A stretch of DNA of 64,000 bases from Rhynchopus sp. YZ270_cl-10 (GCA_964035575.1 OZ037848.1:1302001-1366000), one strand, 5' to 3'. Positions 20,009 to 30,171 are shown, numbered from the stretch's first letter. Notes: generated by a model not told the origin, from the sequence alone. Numbers and translations are program-made.

Positions 20009-22129
20009 ATGTGGAAGCTTGACAATGGGTCGGGTGGGAAGGAGAAGGAGAATAAGGCGAAGAAGGGGAAGGACTTGCACGCTGAGGGGCAGGTTCTGAT
20101 GAAGAAGGCACCGTCTTGCAAGACGCCTGCCGCTATTGCCACTATGTACCGCGAGGCTATTGACAAATTCAACCAGGCGATCATCCTGCGCCCTGCAACA
20201 TCACGCTACTTCCACGTCCGTGGAAACTGCTGGCGGAACCTTGCCGAATACCGCCGAGCACTATTCGACTATACTATGGCAATACAAATTGACGACAACA
20301 AACCTGAATACTACGGTTTCCGTGGCATCTGCTTCCGACACATGGGGAAGCTTGAAGACTCCATCAACGACTTCACCCGAGCTATCTACCTCGACCCCTC
20401 TAACGGAACCTGGTACTACCACCTAGGTCTTACGTATTATGATATGGGTGACAAGAAAGGGGCAATTGAGCAGTATAGTGCAGCATTAACGCTGGAAGAA
20501 CGTAAAGAAAAGGAGTCGTCCAGTGGGAAAAGGGTGAGGTCGAAGGCATTATATTATAGAGGGAATACGTTAAGGGAGTTGGGGATGTTGACGGAGAGCA
20601 TTCAGGATTTGAAGCAGGCGGTTGAAATGGAGGATAAAAATGCGATGGCGCATAACAACCTTGGGTTGTCGTACTTTGAGAAGCAGGACTACAAGGCGGC
20701 GGTGCAGCATTTTTGGAAGGCGTTGGAAAATGATCCAGAAAGGGCGATATTTTATAATAACCGTGGTCTAGCGTACTTCCAGCTGCAGCGATATGACGAA
20801 GCGTTAGAGGATTTTGACAAAGCAATCCAAAGAGACCCCGAAAACGCGAATATCTATTTCAATCGCGGCAATGCAGCGCTGTGCATGAAAAGCTTTGATG
20901 CAGCGATTGCAGATTTTGACGACGCAATCCGACGTGTCCCTGATGATGAAAACTCCTTTCACTCCAAAGGCATAGTCTACCAAGAACAAGGCAACATCGA
21001 TGAAGCGATAGTCCAATTCAAGAAAGCCCTTGACGTCAACCCTGACTTCCTCCCCGCCCTCTTCCACCTCGGCCTTATGTACCACGTAAGCCCCTCAGCA
21101 CAGCTCTTCTCCGCCATGGAATGCTTTACAAAGGTTCTCCAAGCCTCACCACAAGACAGACGTGCGTACGAAGCTCTCGGGCTGGTGTACTGTGACCTGC
21201 TGTACTACGACCTTGCTGTAGGCGCCTTCACAAAGGCAATCCAGCTGAAGGATGACTTCGCGGTGAACTATTTCTATAGGGGAAAAAGCTTTCTGTGGCT
21301 AGGGAGGTATGCTAAAAAAATGTTTGGGGTTACACTGTATCATATTCACATCCTCAGATACGATGCCGCTGTCGCAGACTTCAACAAAGCGTTCTCTTTG
21401 AACTGCCACGACCCACAGGTCTTCAACAACCGCGCCATGGCGTTCAAATACCTGAAGAAACATGATCTGGCCATCCGCGACTTGCAGGAGGCGATCGACA
21501 AGGAGCCCACCAACGTGGAATACCTTTACAACCGTGCACACTGCTTCATGGATATCGGCAAATTCAAAGAAGCAACAGAAGATTTGACGAAGGCCATTGC
21601 GATTGAGGGGGAGGAGGGGAAGCTGTACTTCCTAAGGGGCAAGGCGTACTATGAGCTGCGGCAGTATGTGGAGACTATTGGAGATTTGCACAAAAGCCTT
21701 GAGCTGGACGCACAGTCGTTGGATGCGCATGACAGTTGGTATCATATGGGAATAGCCTTTGCTAACAGCAGCCGGCACGGCGAAGCGCTGCATGCCTTTT
21801 CCAATGCAATTCGCCTTCGTCCTAATGTTCCCTCTTATATTCATGAGCGTGCAAAGAGTTACCAAAACGAGTCGCGTTATCACGAAGCGATCCAAGATTT
21901 TACCAAAGTCATCCAGCTCCAGCCACTCAGCGCGCATGCCCATTTCCGTCGTGGGTTTGCGTTCAAAAGTATAGAGAAGTTCGAGGAGGCAGCAGAGGAT
22001 TTCGAAACAGCGCGTCAGCTCGAGCCAAACAACCCAACCCTCGTTGTGAACTACAAAAAGATTCACGACGTAGAGTTCATCGAGCTCTGTGCTGCTGGGG
22101 AAGAGAAGGAGCCAGTCCCCCATAGATAA
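20009..22129 (+). CDS. Tetratricopeptide-repeat protein, about 689 aa, one 51-bp intron
   Basis: Nearly the whole protein is a solenoid of about 16-17 TPR units of 34 residues with the usual W/Y-G-Y-A-P pattern, for example NNRGLAYFQLQRYDEALEDF and YNRAHCFMDIGKFKEATEDL. Such arrays are scaffolds for protein binding; long TPR proteins of this shape (TTC6-like) are common in flagellates. A 51-bp intron lies at 21307-21357 (GTATGC...CCTCAG). It is in frame and stopless, but removing it restores a canonical repeat (WLGRYDAAVADFNKA). I chose the ATG at 20009. An in-frame ATG at 19922 would add a C-rich stretch that looks like a splice-acceptor tract (CCCCCACCTCAG) of a 5' intron. No enzymatic domain was seen. 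Confidence 0.85.
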   Translation: MWKLDNGSGGKEKENKAKKGKDLHAEGQVLMKKAPSCKTPAAIATMYREAIDKFNQAIILRPATSRYFHVRGNCWRNLAEYRRALFDYTMAIQIDDNKPEYYGFRGICFRHMGKLEDSINDFTRAIYLDPSNGTWYYHLGLTYYDMGDKKGAIEQYSAALTLEERKEKESSSGKRVRSKALYYRGNTLRELGMLTESIQDLKQAVEMEDKNAMAHNNLGLSYFEKQDYKAAVQHFWKALENDPERAIFYNNRGLAYFQLQRYDEALEDFDKAIQRDPENANIYFNRGNAALCMKSFDAAIADFDDAIRRVPDDENSFHSKGIVYQEQGNIDEAIVQFKKALDVNPDFLPALFHLGLMYHVSPSAQLFSAMECFTKVLQASPQDRRAYEALGLVYCDLLYYDLAVGAFTKAIQLKDDFAVNYFYRGKSFLWLGRYAKKMFGVTLYHIHILRYDAAVADFNKAFSLNCHDPQVFNNRAMAFKYLKKHDLAIRDLQEAIDKEPTNVEYLYNRAHCFMDIGKFKEATEDLTKAIAIEGEEGKLYFLRGKAYYELRQYVETIGDLHKSLELDAQSLDAHDSWYHMGIAFANSSRHGEALHAFSNAIRLRPNVPSYIHERAKSYQNESRYHEAIQDFTKVIQLQPLSAHAHFRRGFAFKSIEKFEEAAEDFETARQLEPNNPTLVVNYKKIHDVEFIELCAAGEEKEPVPHR

Positions 22130-22666
22130 TTCTGAGTAGAATAAGAAGAGCGTATCTTAACATTCCTTCGATTAAAAGACCACAAATACCCAAAATGCTG
22201 TGATCGTAGGTGTAGTAAAGGAGGAGGAAAGGTAAAAATTGCCCAAACAATAAATATAGTGGACCTCATATTGTTGTCGGTACAAAGACAAATCAAGTTT
22301 TCACAAAATAAAAAAAACCAGGTATCAGATAGGGTGCGGTTTCGGGTTTTGAAAATGGTAATTAAGACTTTCTGAGTGTGTGATATGCAGATTATGCACG
22401 CACCTCAGGCGCGCGCGAATATTTTTTACAATTCCACAATAATCGGGAAGCAGTGCGAAAATAAAAACCTATCTTATACCCTGGACAAAGCCACATGGTT
22501 AAAAGTAAATTGGGCTGCTGCGTCATCACACTTACGTGGATGGGACTGCCCCAAAAACAACATGGTGTTTTGTTATGGATTTCTTTCTTCATCCTTCTTG
22601 GCCTTATTCAATAAAATACGTACCCCACTATTGTCCCTTCCTTTGTGCTTATCCCCCTTCCCCATG
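22130..22666. other. 3' flank of the TPR gene
   Basis: No gene. A diverged AGTGGA...CAAGTTTTC repeat lies at 22257-22306, 130 bp after the TPR stop. The sequence just before the array (CCTTCCCCATGCAA) also precedes the short (CCCAA) run at 30705-30728. Confidence 0.55.
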
Positions 22667-23018
22667 CAACCCAACCCAACCCAACCCAACCCAACCCAAC
22701 CCAACCCAACCCAACCCAACCCAACCCAACCCAACCCAACCCAACCCAACCCAACCCAACCCAACCCAACCCAACCCAACCCAACCCAACCCAACCCAAC
22801 CCAACCCAACCCAACCCAACCCAACCCAACCCAACCCAACCCAACCCAACCCAACCCAACCCAACCCAACCCAACCCAACCCAACCCAACCCAACCCAAC
22901 CCAACCCAACCCAACCCAACCCAACCCAACCCAACCCAACCCAACCCAACCCAACCCAACCCAACCCAACCCAACCCAACCCAACCCAACCCAACCCAAC
23001 CCAACCCAACCCAACCCA
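22667..23018. repeat. (CCCAA)n array, about 70 units
   Basis: About 352 bp of perfect CCCAA repeats, equal to TTGGG on the other strand. The equivalent position upstream of the intact giant gene has only two to three units (about 30714-30728). The C-rich strand reads 5' to 3' toward the gene, the orientation a left-hand telomere would have. It could be an interstitial telomere-like tract or a simple microsatellite expansion. Open frames across it (Pro-Asn-Pro-Thr-Gln repeats) are artefacts. Confidence 0.95.
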
Positions 23019-23163
23019 CATTATTCTACCCTCACCACCAAACCAGAGAAAAAAGAGAAAAGACAGCGAGAGAGAGAAAGAGAGAGAGAGTGAGTGAGAA
23101 AAGGAAGCGAAGCGTCAAGCCGAGTGAGTGTCTTGGCCCTTGGAGGGTGGACACGAAGGCGAA

Positions 23164-24008
23164 ATGGTGAGGTCGATGTACATGCGCGAGGTTGTGCTGC
23201 TGTCTGCTGCAGTGGCAAGCCACGCTGCGTGCACAGACTACGGGAACGACGCGACGGCGTGCGGTGCTGACGCGGCGTGTCTGTGGAGCCCTGTGTGGTA
23301 CCCTGAGCTGTGCACGGAGGACCCGTGCAGGGCACAGGTGGGTTCGTCGGACTGCGGGACGACGTCTGTGGAGATGCCGGCGACGGTGTGCCAGGCGCCG
23401 TCTGGGGACCCAGACTTCTGCACGGTGGAGGTGTGCCAGTACGACTTGGCGCTGTCGCCACGGTGCCACGTGAAGAACTGCCTGTTCTTCTCGCAGGGGA
23501 CGTGTGGAGGGAGCTGCAAGTGGGAGACGACAGCGGACGTGTCGGACAAGCGCCCAGCAGAGCAGATGAGCTACTGTGTGGAGGACCACTGTGTGGGACA
23601 GGGGTCGCAGACGGCGTGTGAGGGGCAGAACGGGTGTGCGTGGACAGGCGGGTCCTGTGGGATGACGGACTGTGCGAACCACGCTGACGAGAAGGACTGC
23701 GACCACGACCTGAGGTGCCACTACGACAACGCGGCAGGGTTCTGCAAGACGACGGTGTGTGCACCGACGACAAGCTCGGTTGACTGTAAGGCGGACAACG
23801 CGTGCATGTGGAACACGGATGACCTGGTTTGTGTGCCGAAGACGTGCGACAAGCACAACCTGCCGACGGTGGACAGGTGTGCGTGCAGCGACGACCCGGA
23901 CTGCAAGTGGCACATCGGAGCCTCGGGGAGCTACTGTGTGGACCCTCTGTACGACGCGTGCCCGGACCTGGACATTGCCTTTGTGCTGGACGGGTCTGGT
24001 TCGATGTC
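23164..24008 (+). CDS. Partial duplicate of the giant vWA/EGF-like gene (5' end only)
   Basis: The 281 codons from the signal peptide to DGSGSM of the first vWA domain match 30880-31724 with no difference that I can see. The upstream 140 bp also match, apart from a 6-bp difference in an AG tract. The copy ends at the sequence gap. It is either a real recent duplication, the second haplotype left in the assembly, or a scaffolding error. It cannot be judged functional from here. Confidence 0.8.
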
Positions 24009-24208
24009 NNNNNNNNNNNNNNNNNNNNNNNNNNNNNNNNNNNNNNNNNNNNNNNNNNNNNNNNNNNNNNNNNNNNNNNNNNNNNNNNNNNNNNNNNNNN
24101 NNNNNNNNNNNNNNNNNNNNNNNNNNNNNNNNNNNNNNNNNNNNNNNNNNNNNNNNNNNNNNNNNNNNNNNNNNNNNNNNNNNNNNNNNNNNNNNNNNNN
24201 NNNNNNNN
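24009..24208. other. Assembly gap (200 N)
   Basis: Exactly 200 undetermined bases, a typical placeholder length, so the true distance is unknown. The joined frames that cross it (giant-gene codons on the left, Penelope-like element codons on the right) must not be read as one protein. Confidence 1.
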
Positions 24209-27200
24209 ACGAGACGAGAAAAAGCAGGAAACAAAAAAAGAAAAACCTACATTCCCAGAACTGCGAAAGTCACCATACCTAAGAGCGTTCCTACCCAACG
24301 TAAGAAAGGAAAACTCTACACAGGTCAACTGGAAACAAGTAGAATCGGAAAGAGTGAGCATGTCCGAAAAGGTCCTCAATAAAGAAGGCAACAGGATTGC
24401 GCGTGGCCTTAGACACAACAACGTCCACGGTGGCATAAGCTCATTTAAAAAGTGGAACAAAGACACGGATACCCGTGGCGTCATATACGGCATATGTAAC
24501 GCCAGTGGGAAAATCGTGTATGTCGGCCAAACACATAGAAAGGCGACAGATAGACATAAAGAACACTGGCATGAGCGAAGGAAAAAACACGCACCATTAG
24601 GGGAAAGGCTAAATAAAGCCAATAACCCCATGACTTCCATTATACTACAAAAAGTAGAAGAATGGAACGGTGAGAACAAAAACGCCTTTAAAAGACTAGC
24701 TTCAGGCTACGAAAACTTCTGGATAAGCCACCTAAAGGCTCCCGACAACGCGGTCAGCCCACACCACCAGCAAAGTAAAGGCAATAGCGAACCGATGAAT
24801 AACCGTAAGATCCCACCACACACCCGTAGCAAACGACCCCCTACCGAATGGGTCACCTACACTGGAGACAACCCAGAAAAGGAAAGTGAAGATGACGAGG
24901 CAGTCATCAACACCGAACCAGGATTATGGATTGGGATACGCAAACAAGTACGACACTTACTACAGCACCCATTAAATACCATAGCAAACTATAGCTATGA
25001 CACATGGGAACGAGAACGAGTAAAACGAGTGCTCAATTGGCTACAGCGCAATATAAGACGCAATATTATTCCAAAAAAAGTCAACGCTCTCGAAAAAGGT
25101 TTAACAGAAAGACTGAACGCAACTAAGTTTAAAACCTTTAAACCTGCCAATAAACACGAGTTCATAAAAATAAAGTTCTCACACCCCGCCATGGACGCAG
25201 CCAAAATCTCGCACATCTTACGAGACAACAGCGTCATAGAGGCATGCCCCGAGAAAAAACGACTCGAGAAAGCAATGATCAGTTATGCACAGGAAGCACC
25301 CATATTCTGTGCTATCCAAAATGTAACCGAAGCCAGCCTAAAAATGGAGGAAACAATGTTGCCAGAAGCAGACGAATGCCTATGCAAAAAGTATATAAGC
25401 GACAACCAATGCCACAAAGGACATCTTTTTAGTGTAGCACAGAACATGAAGGGCATAAGTAATTCATTTAAAGAACTGATGCTAAAAGGGCGCTTCTATC
25501 GCCTGACAGGCAACATACAAGAAGCCCAAAGCGCAACTAAAACTGCACTAAATGAATACGCTAAAAAGTTTGACGGAACCGAAAATGAAATAACAATCTT
25601 CCAAAATGTTCTATCCAAAAAAGTGGAAGATACATTCGCACTAATCCCGCCAGCAAGCGAAGCGGAGTACCTCAACACAACTGAACTTACAAAAATTCAG
25701 GAAAATGTGATCTTCACAAGTGTAGACAAGTCTAAACAAGACTTTGGTGTCGTATGTAAACATTATTACATGCACGCGCTAAGAAACCAACTTAAGACCA
25801 CAAAACAGTTTGAGCCAAGTACTCTTACGGAAGAAGAAATCATCAAAAAGATGAAAAGTCTATCCGAAAAATATGACGTGAAACAAAGTAATTCACTTCA
25901 ATATCTGTACGGCTCTATCAAACTGCATAAACCAGCGGAAAAAGGGCAAACTTTCAGATGGATAGCTGGAACCACTAACAAAAAACCAGAAGGAAACCCT
26001 CAAGAAAAAGATGCAGCACCTAAACAACAGGAAAAGGATGTAGCATCTAAACAACCAAAAACCCAGGGTAATGTAGCCACAGGTTTACACACAGAACTAT
26101 CAGGGATCCTTAAAAAAGTGTTGGAAGTATTAAAAGATGAGGACAACGAAACTTTTGTAAAAACCGGCATACGGAAATACTTCGTAGTTGAAAACGTTGA
26201 CGCCGTCATCCTTAATATCAAACAAAACTACGACAGTGTCAAAAAAATCACGCCCTCCACAAGAGACTTCACATCTATGTACACATCCCTCGACCAGGAT
26301 GAATTAATCAAAGGTACAATGTGGTGCGTCAATAGGGCCTTTAAAATAAAAGAAGGGAAGACATTAGGAAGGGACAAGCAAGAAAAGCAACGGAAAAAAA
26401 AGCTGTTTATGTGGATCGAAAAAATTAAAGACAACCACGTTAGCTACAACACAGAAAAGATCGAAACATTACTACAAGACCTAGTAAAAAACTGCTACGT
26501 TAAAAACGGTGACGAAATTATGCACCAAACAACGGGTATCCCCACAGGTGGCAATTCTTGCCAGGACCTCGCCAACGGGTTCTGTGTCTCCCGTGAAATA
26601 CCCTACGTAGACAAAATGACTGTCAGCGAACAGCTGACATACGCGTTATATTGTCGATACATCGATGATGCAATGCCGCTAGGCCCTGAAATACCAGACA
26701 CGGTATATGGTATTAGTTCGGAGGACACAACTGACTCGAAGGATAATATAACCTTTATAGGAGGCAGAATAAGATGGGAAAGAGTACAAGGTGACACCGA
26801 AAATAAGAAAACCTACGTACGAACCTCAGTTTTCCACAAAGAGGATGACTGGACACACTTCGAACCGATAAAATACACAGCACGAACTAGTGCCGCCCCC
26901 ATCTCCCAAGGAAGAGCCATACTCACATCACAGTTCAAAAGAGCCATGATGATCTGCAATAACCTCTCAGACGTAACCCACGATTCACAATATATACTGT
27001 GGCACCTGTTTACAAGAGGTTATTCAGTCCATGAGCTACAAGGCACATGGAAACGGCTCGTGCAGGATTTTTATCAGCAAGACCCTAAGGGCAAACAAGC
27101 CCTACAACAAGCGTTTTATCAAACCGCCCAGATATACAAAAATGCTGAAAAACTTCCTCAAGAGCAAAAGTATATCAGACATAACCCCAATGCCCCAATA

Positions 27201-30137
27201 AGACGAAATGTTGCGTACATGACTGCCGCAGATTTGAGGAACAATACAGGCAAGCACAAGGAAAAGGACGAACTGTCCCTCTCCACATGGTCATCAGCAA
27301 CCAGCGATACCACAACAACAACACAAACACAGACACCCACGAGACCAGATACAAAAATGGGAATAGCGAACCCGGGTAATCTGTGCTACATTATAGCAAC
27401 ACTACAAGCTCTCAAGGATGCATACTTCCAAGAATTATGTAATAAAATACCCAAACATAAAGATACAACCGACAACATGCTAAGGGAAATCCAGAAGCTT
27501 ATGGAAAACAAAAGCTATAATGTAAGAAACATACAAAAAACCCTTCCGCCACAATTCACGGGGGACACACAAGAGTGTATAGATGAACTATACCTACTAG
27601 GCATAATTCCTACACTCGAAAAAAGTATTAAAGAAGCAAAAATTCCTTTTTCAATCCCTACCATAGTGGTAAAACTCCAAACAAAATGCCACGAATGCAA
27701 CACAGTATCCGAACAACGAGATCGGATTAATAACATCTATGTTGACATCGAAGCGGCCAGAAGGACATCGTTTTTAGAAGCGATACACAATGTCCATGAT
27801 GAGAAGGCAGACCTCATAGGAGACAACCAATACGATTGCTCCAAGTGCAAAAAACCTCGTACCAACGCAACAAAGACCTCAAAAATAGAGTCGTTGCCTG
27901 TGTACCTCATAATATACATGAGGCGCACAATATACAGGAATGATGCACCTACACAAAAGGTACACACACCGGTGGAAGTTAGTACCACACTAACCTTCAA
28001 CACCGACGACGGCCTCTACCAATACGAGGCCATCGGAGCAGTCATGCACCAAGGCCAGAACTATGACTCCGGCCACTACATATACGTAAGGCAAAACTGC
28101 ACATCAGTGACGATTATGAACGACGATGACATAATCGAAGCACCGGGATCAATCACTGATGAAAAGTACCAAAAAGAAATCGTTATGGTGACTTACAGAC
28201 AAACAAATATTGTAGAGAACACCCTCACGATCATGAAAAAGCTTGCCGAGGCAAAAATCGAAACTTCGTCACAAAAAACACAAATCGAAAGTTTGAGCCA
28301 ACAGCTCAACGAACAACAAGCTAGCCAACAAGCAAATGAAAGGCTTGCAGGCACAAAACAAAGTGAGACACAAGAGAAGTTGGATAAAATAACGGAATCC
28401 CTCTCACAACAAAAAATAATGTCGACGAAACTCCAAAAGGAGCTACAAGAGAGCCAAGAAGAAGAGGCAAAAGCATCCAAACAATATAGAACGGCTGTCC
28501 TAGCCCACAGCGAGACCTCAAAAATTAACGAAGGACTTAAGCAAAAAGTTCATGAGCTGTCCACTAAACAACCCCAAAAAAAAGTTGTATTGCACAAAAA
28601 AACCCAAGACAATGAGGGCAAAAAAATGTCAGAAAAGAAAGAACTCCAACAGCTACTGGCATTAAAGGAGGAAGAACTCTCTGCACACAAAGCAGAAAGC
28701 AAGAACCTCCTAACACAAAACGAGGAAAGTGAACGCGAGATCGCGCAAAAACTAAGCACCCTCGAAAAGAAGTATAACAAACTCAGGGACAAGTATAACG
28801 AAAAACAACACGCCTTTGAAGTTTCACAACAAAACCATGAAACACAAGAAATAACCTTACAAAAAGGCTACAGTGCGTATAATGAACTCCAAGGAAACTA
28901 CGCACAACGAGGACAAGAGCTCTCGCAGCTAACGGACACAATAGGTGCCCTAAAAGTAGAACTCACCCAGGAAAAAATTAAGGGTGAAAAAACGACGAAT
29001 GAGCTTCTAGGTGAGAACGAAAAGTGTGCAGCCATCACACACCAACTCACCACATACGAAAACGAGCTCCAAGGCTTACGTATACAACACGAACAAGCTA
29101 AAGCAGAGATTGACGAAAAAAACAACCTACTTATGATTGGAGAAGTACAGTACACTAACACTATGCACAGACTGGGTGCAACAGAAGCTCAGCTTAATAG
29201 CGTCCAACACCAAGTCAATGACTCGGAAAGACGCTTATTAGACACCAAAGTGTCTTGTGACAGACATAATGCGGAACGCATTGCACAAACAGCAATGCAT
29301 TCCCAATATGCTTCTGACAACGAGCGACTCAATGCTGAGACTCGTGGTTTAATGCTAGAGAATTCTGCATTAAAATCACAGATCTCCAACCTTCAAGAAG
29401 AAGGACGCCACCTTATCGGCCTTAAATGTGGCGAAAATGAAGAACTTAAGAATAGAATGCTAAAACAGCAAGAGTGGATATATCAAATCTACTCGCAACT
29501 GGGCAGCACGAACACAACAAATGCTGGACCAATAGTCGAAGAGGTTGACGACGAAAGCGACAACCACATGACAGATGCCCAAACGCACCCCCCGCAGATA
29601 CAACAGCCTACTACCCACCCGCCAAGTGATAGTATGGTATGTTTCCAAACACAATCTGTGACTGCGTATGGAGGAGAGCAAACGCAAACTCAAATGACCC
29701 CGTATGTACAATCAGGTTCACACCCACCATCCTAAATGGATAGTGAGGGCCCCGGTGAGGTTGGTAACGATCACCAGAACGAACACTACGGAAAACAAAA
29801 CAAAAGGAAGCCATACAAAAAAAACATTTGCATACACCCCCCTACCCCACCCCCAATTTTCTACCGACGGGTAGAACGAACTTTCCTTACTGTCGATACG
29901 GCGCCGATCTGCAAGCACTGCTAAAAGACGGTGACGTGGGTGCCCCCAACAAAAGAAAATACTACGTTGGGTGTCGACTTTTTATCTTGTAAGAAAAATT
30001 CAAAAAACCCCCCCTCCCCCAACATTATCATTACCCACCCCCCTCCCCCCTGTCCCCCCAAAGCCTTACTTAAAATAAATTGCCACCCACGAGTAGCAAT
30101 AGCACAAAAAAAACACAAAAAAAACAAAAAAAACAAA
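24209..30137 (+). mobile_element. Penelope-like retroelement carrying a USP protease domain (5' end lost in the gap)
   Basis: The element body is the long frame at 24210-29735 plus a non-coding 3' part with C-rich tracts. It ends in an A-rich stretch of AAAAAAAAC units near 30108-30137, which may be the 3' end. The 5' boundary lies in or before the gap, so terminal repeats cannot be checked. Its A-rich codon use differs sharply from that of the GC-rich giant gene on either side. Penelope-like elements are endonuclease-bearing retroelements distinct from LINEs and LTR elements. Confidence 0.75.
24210..29735 (+). CDS. GIY-YIG nuclease / Penelope-like RT / USP deubiquitinase / coiled-coil fusion (5'-partial, 1,841 aa visible)
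   Basis: Residues count from 24210. Residues 88-180 form a GIY-YIG nuclease: GVIYGI, YVGQT, a following Arg and His, then YENFWI with the usual Glu. Residues of about 500-960 form a Penelope-type reverse transcriptase: LYGSIKLHKP, DFTSMYTS (motif A, 686), TTGIPTGGNS (motif B), CRYIDD (motif C, 815) and a typical thumb. Residues 1050-1330 form a compact USP protease (C19): the Cys box GIANPGNLCY, two CxxC pairs of a zinc ribbon, SLPVYLIIYMRR, the His box HQGQNYDSGHYIYV and a final NDDDI. Residues of about 1340-1770 are Gln/Glu/Lys-rich coiled coil, then a Thr/Gln/Pro tail. All key USP residues are present. The frame is open across all parts. An internal ATG lies at 24360, but the true start may be in the gap. 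Confidence 0.85.
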   Translation, partial: RDEKKQETKKEKPTFPELRKSPYLRAFLPNVRKENSTQVNWKQVESERVSMSEKVLNKEGNRIARGLRHNNVHGGISSFKKWNKDTDTRGVIYGICNASGKIVYVGQTHRKATDRHKEHWHERRKKHAPLGERLNKANNPMTSIILQKVEEWNGENKNAFKRLASGYENFWISHLKAPDNAVSPHHQQSKGNSEPMNNRKIPPHTRSKRPPTEWVTYTGDNPEKESEDDEAVINTEPGLWIGIRKQVRHLLQHPLNTIANYSYDTWERERVKRVLNWLQRNIRRNIIPKKVNALEKGLTERLNATKFKTFKPANKHEFIKIKFSHPAMDAAKISHILRDNSVIEACPEKKRLEKAMISYAQEAPIFCAIQNVTEASLKMEETMLPEADECLCKKYISDNQCHKGHLFSVAQNMKGISNSFKELMLKGRFYRLTGNIQEAQSATKTALNEYAKKFDGTENEITIFQNVLSKKVEDTFALIPPASEAEYLNTTELTKIQENVIFTSVDKSKQDFGVVCKHYYMHALRNQLKTTKQFEPSTLTEEEIIKKMKSLSEKYDVKQSNSLQYLYGSIKLHKPAEKGQTFRWIAGTTNKKPEGNPQEKDAAPKQQEKDVASKQPKTQGNVATGLHTELSGILKKVLEVLKDEDNETFVKTGIRKYFVVENVDAVILNIKQNYDSVKKITPSTRDFTSMYTSLDQDELIKGTMWCVNRAFKIKEGKTLGRDKQEKQRKKKLFMWIEKIKDNHVSYNTEKIETLLQDLVKNCYVKNGDEIMHQTTGIPTGGNSCQDLANGFCVSREIPYVDKMTVSEQLTYALYCRYIDDAMPLGPEIPDTVYGISSEDTTDSKDNITFIGGRIRWERVQGDTENKKTYVRTSVFHKEDDWTHFEPIKYTARTSAAPISQGRAILTSQFKRAMMICNNLSDVTHDSQYILWHLFTRGYSVHELQGTWKRLVQDFYQQDPKGKQALQQAFYQTAQIYKNAEKLPQEQKYIRHNPNAPIRRNVAYMTAADLRNNTGKHKEKDELSLSTWSSATSDTTTTTQTQTPTRPDTKMGIANPGNLCYIIATLQALKDAYFQELCNKIPKHKDTTDNMLREIQKLMENKSYNVRNIQKTLPPQFTGDTQECIDELYLLGIIPTLEKSIKEAKIPFSIPTIVVKLQTKCHECNTVSEQRDRINNIYVDIEAARRTSFLEAIHNVHDEKADLIGDNQYDCSKCKKPRTNATKTSKIESLPVYLIIYMRRTIYRNDAPTQKVHTPVEVSTTLTFNTDDGLYQYEAIGAVMHQGQNYDSGHYIYVRQNCTSVTIMNDDDIIEAPGSITDEKYQKEIVMVTYRQTNIVENTLTIMKKLAEAKIETSSQKTQIESLSQQLNEQQASQQANERLAGTKQSETQEKLDKITESLSQQKIMSTKLQKELQESQEEEAKASKQYRTAVLAHSETSKINEGLKQKVHELSTKQPQKKVVLHKKTQDNEGKKMSEKKELQQLLALKEEELSAHKAESKNLLTQNEESEREIAQKLSTLEKKYNKLRDKYNEKQHAFEVSQQNHETQEITLQKGYSAYNELQGNYAQRGQELSQLTDTIGALKVELTQEKIKGEKTTNELLGENEKCAAITHQLTTYENELQGLRIQHEQAKAEIDEKNNLLMIGEVQYTNTMHRLGATEAQLNSVQHQVNDSERRLLDTKVSCDRHNAERIAQTAMHSQYASDNERLNAETRGLMLENSALKSQISNLQEEGRHLIGLKCGENEELKNRMLKQQEWIYQIYSQLGSTNTTNAGPIVEEVDDESDNHMTDAQTHPPQIQQPTTHPPSDSMVCFQTQSVTAYGGEQTQTQMTPYVQSGSHPPS

Positions 30138-30171
30138 TGACTGATGAATAAACCAAAGAATAATCTAATCA

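Noticed and set aside
22608-23093. Open frames with NPTQP or GWVGL repeats
   Set aside because: They are translations of the CCCAA array. A pentamer repeat with no stop in any frame is open by construction.
23829-29735. A 1,968-codon frame running through the N gap
   Set aside because: The left part is an out-of-frame reading of the duplicated vWA gene joined to the retroelement frame only because N codons contain no stops.
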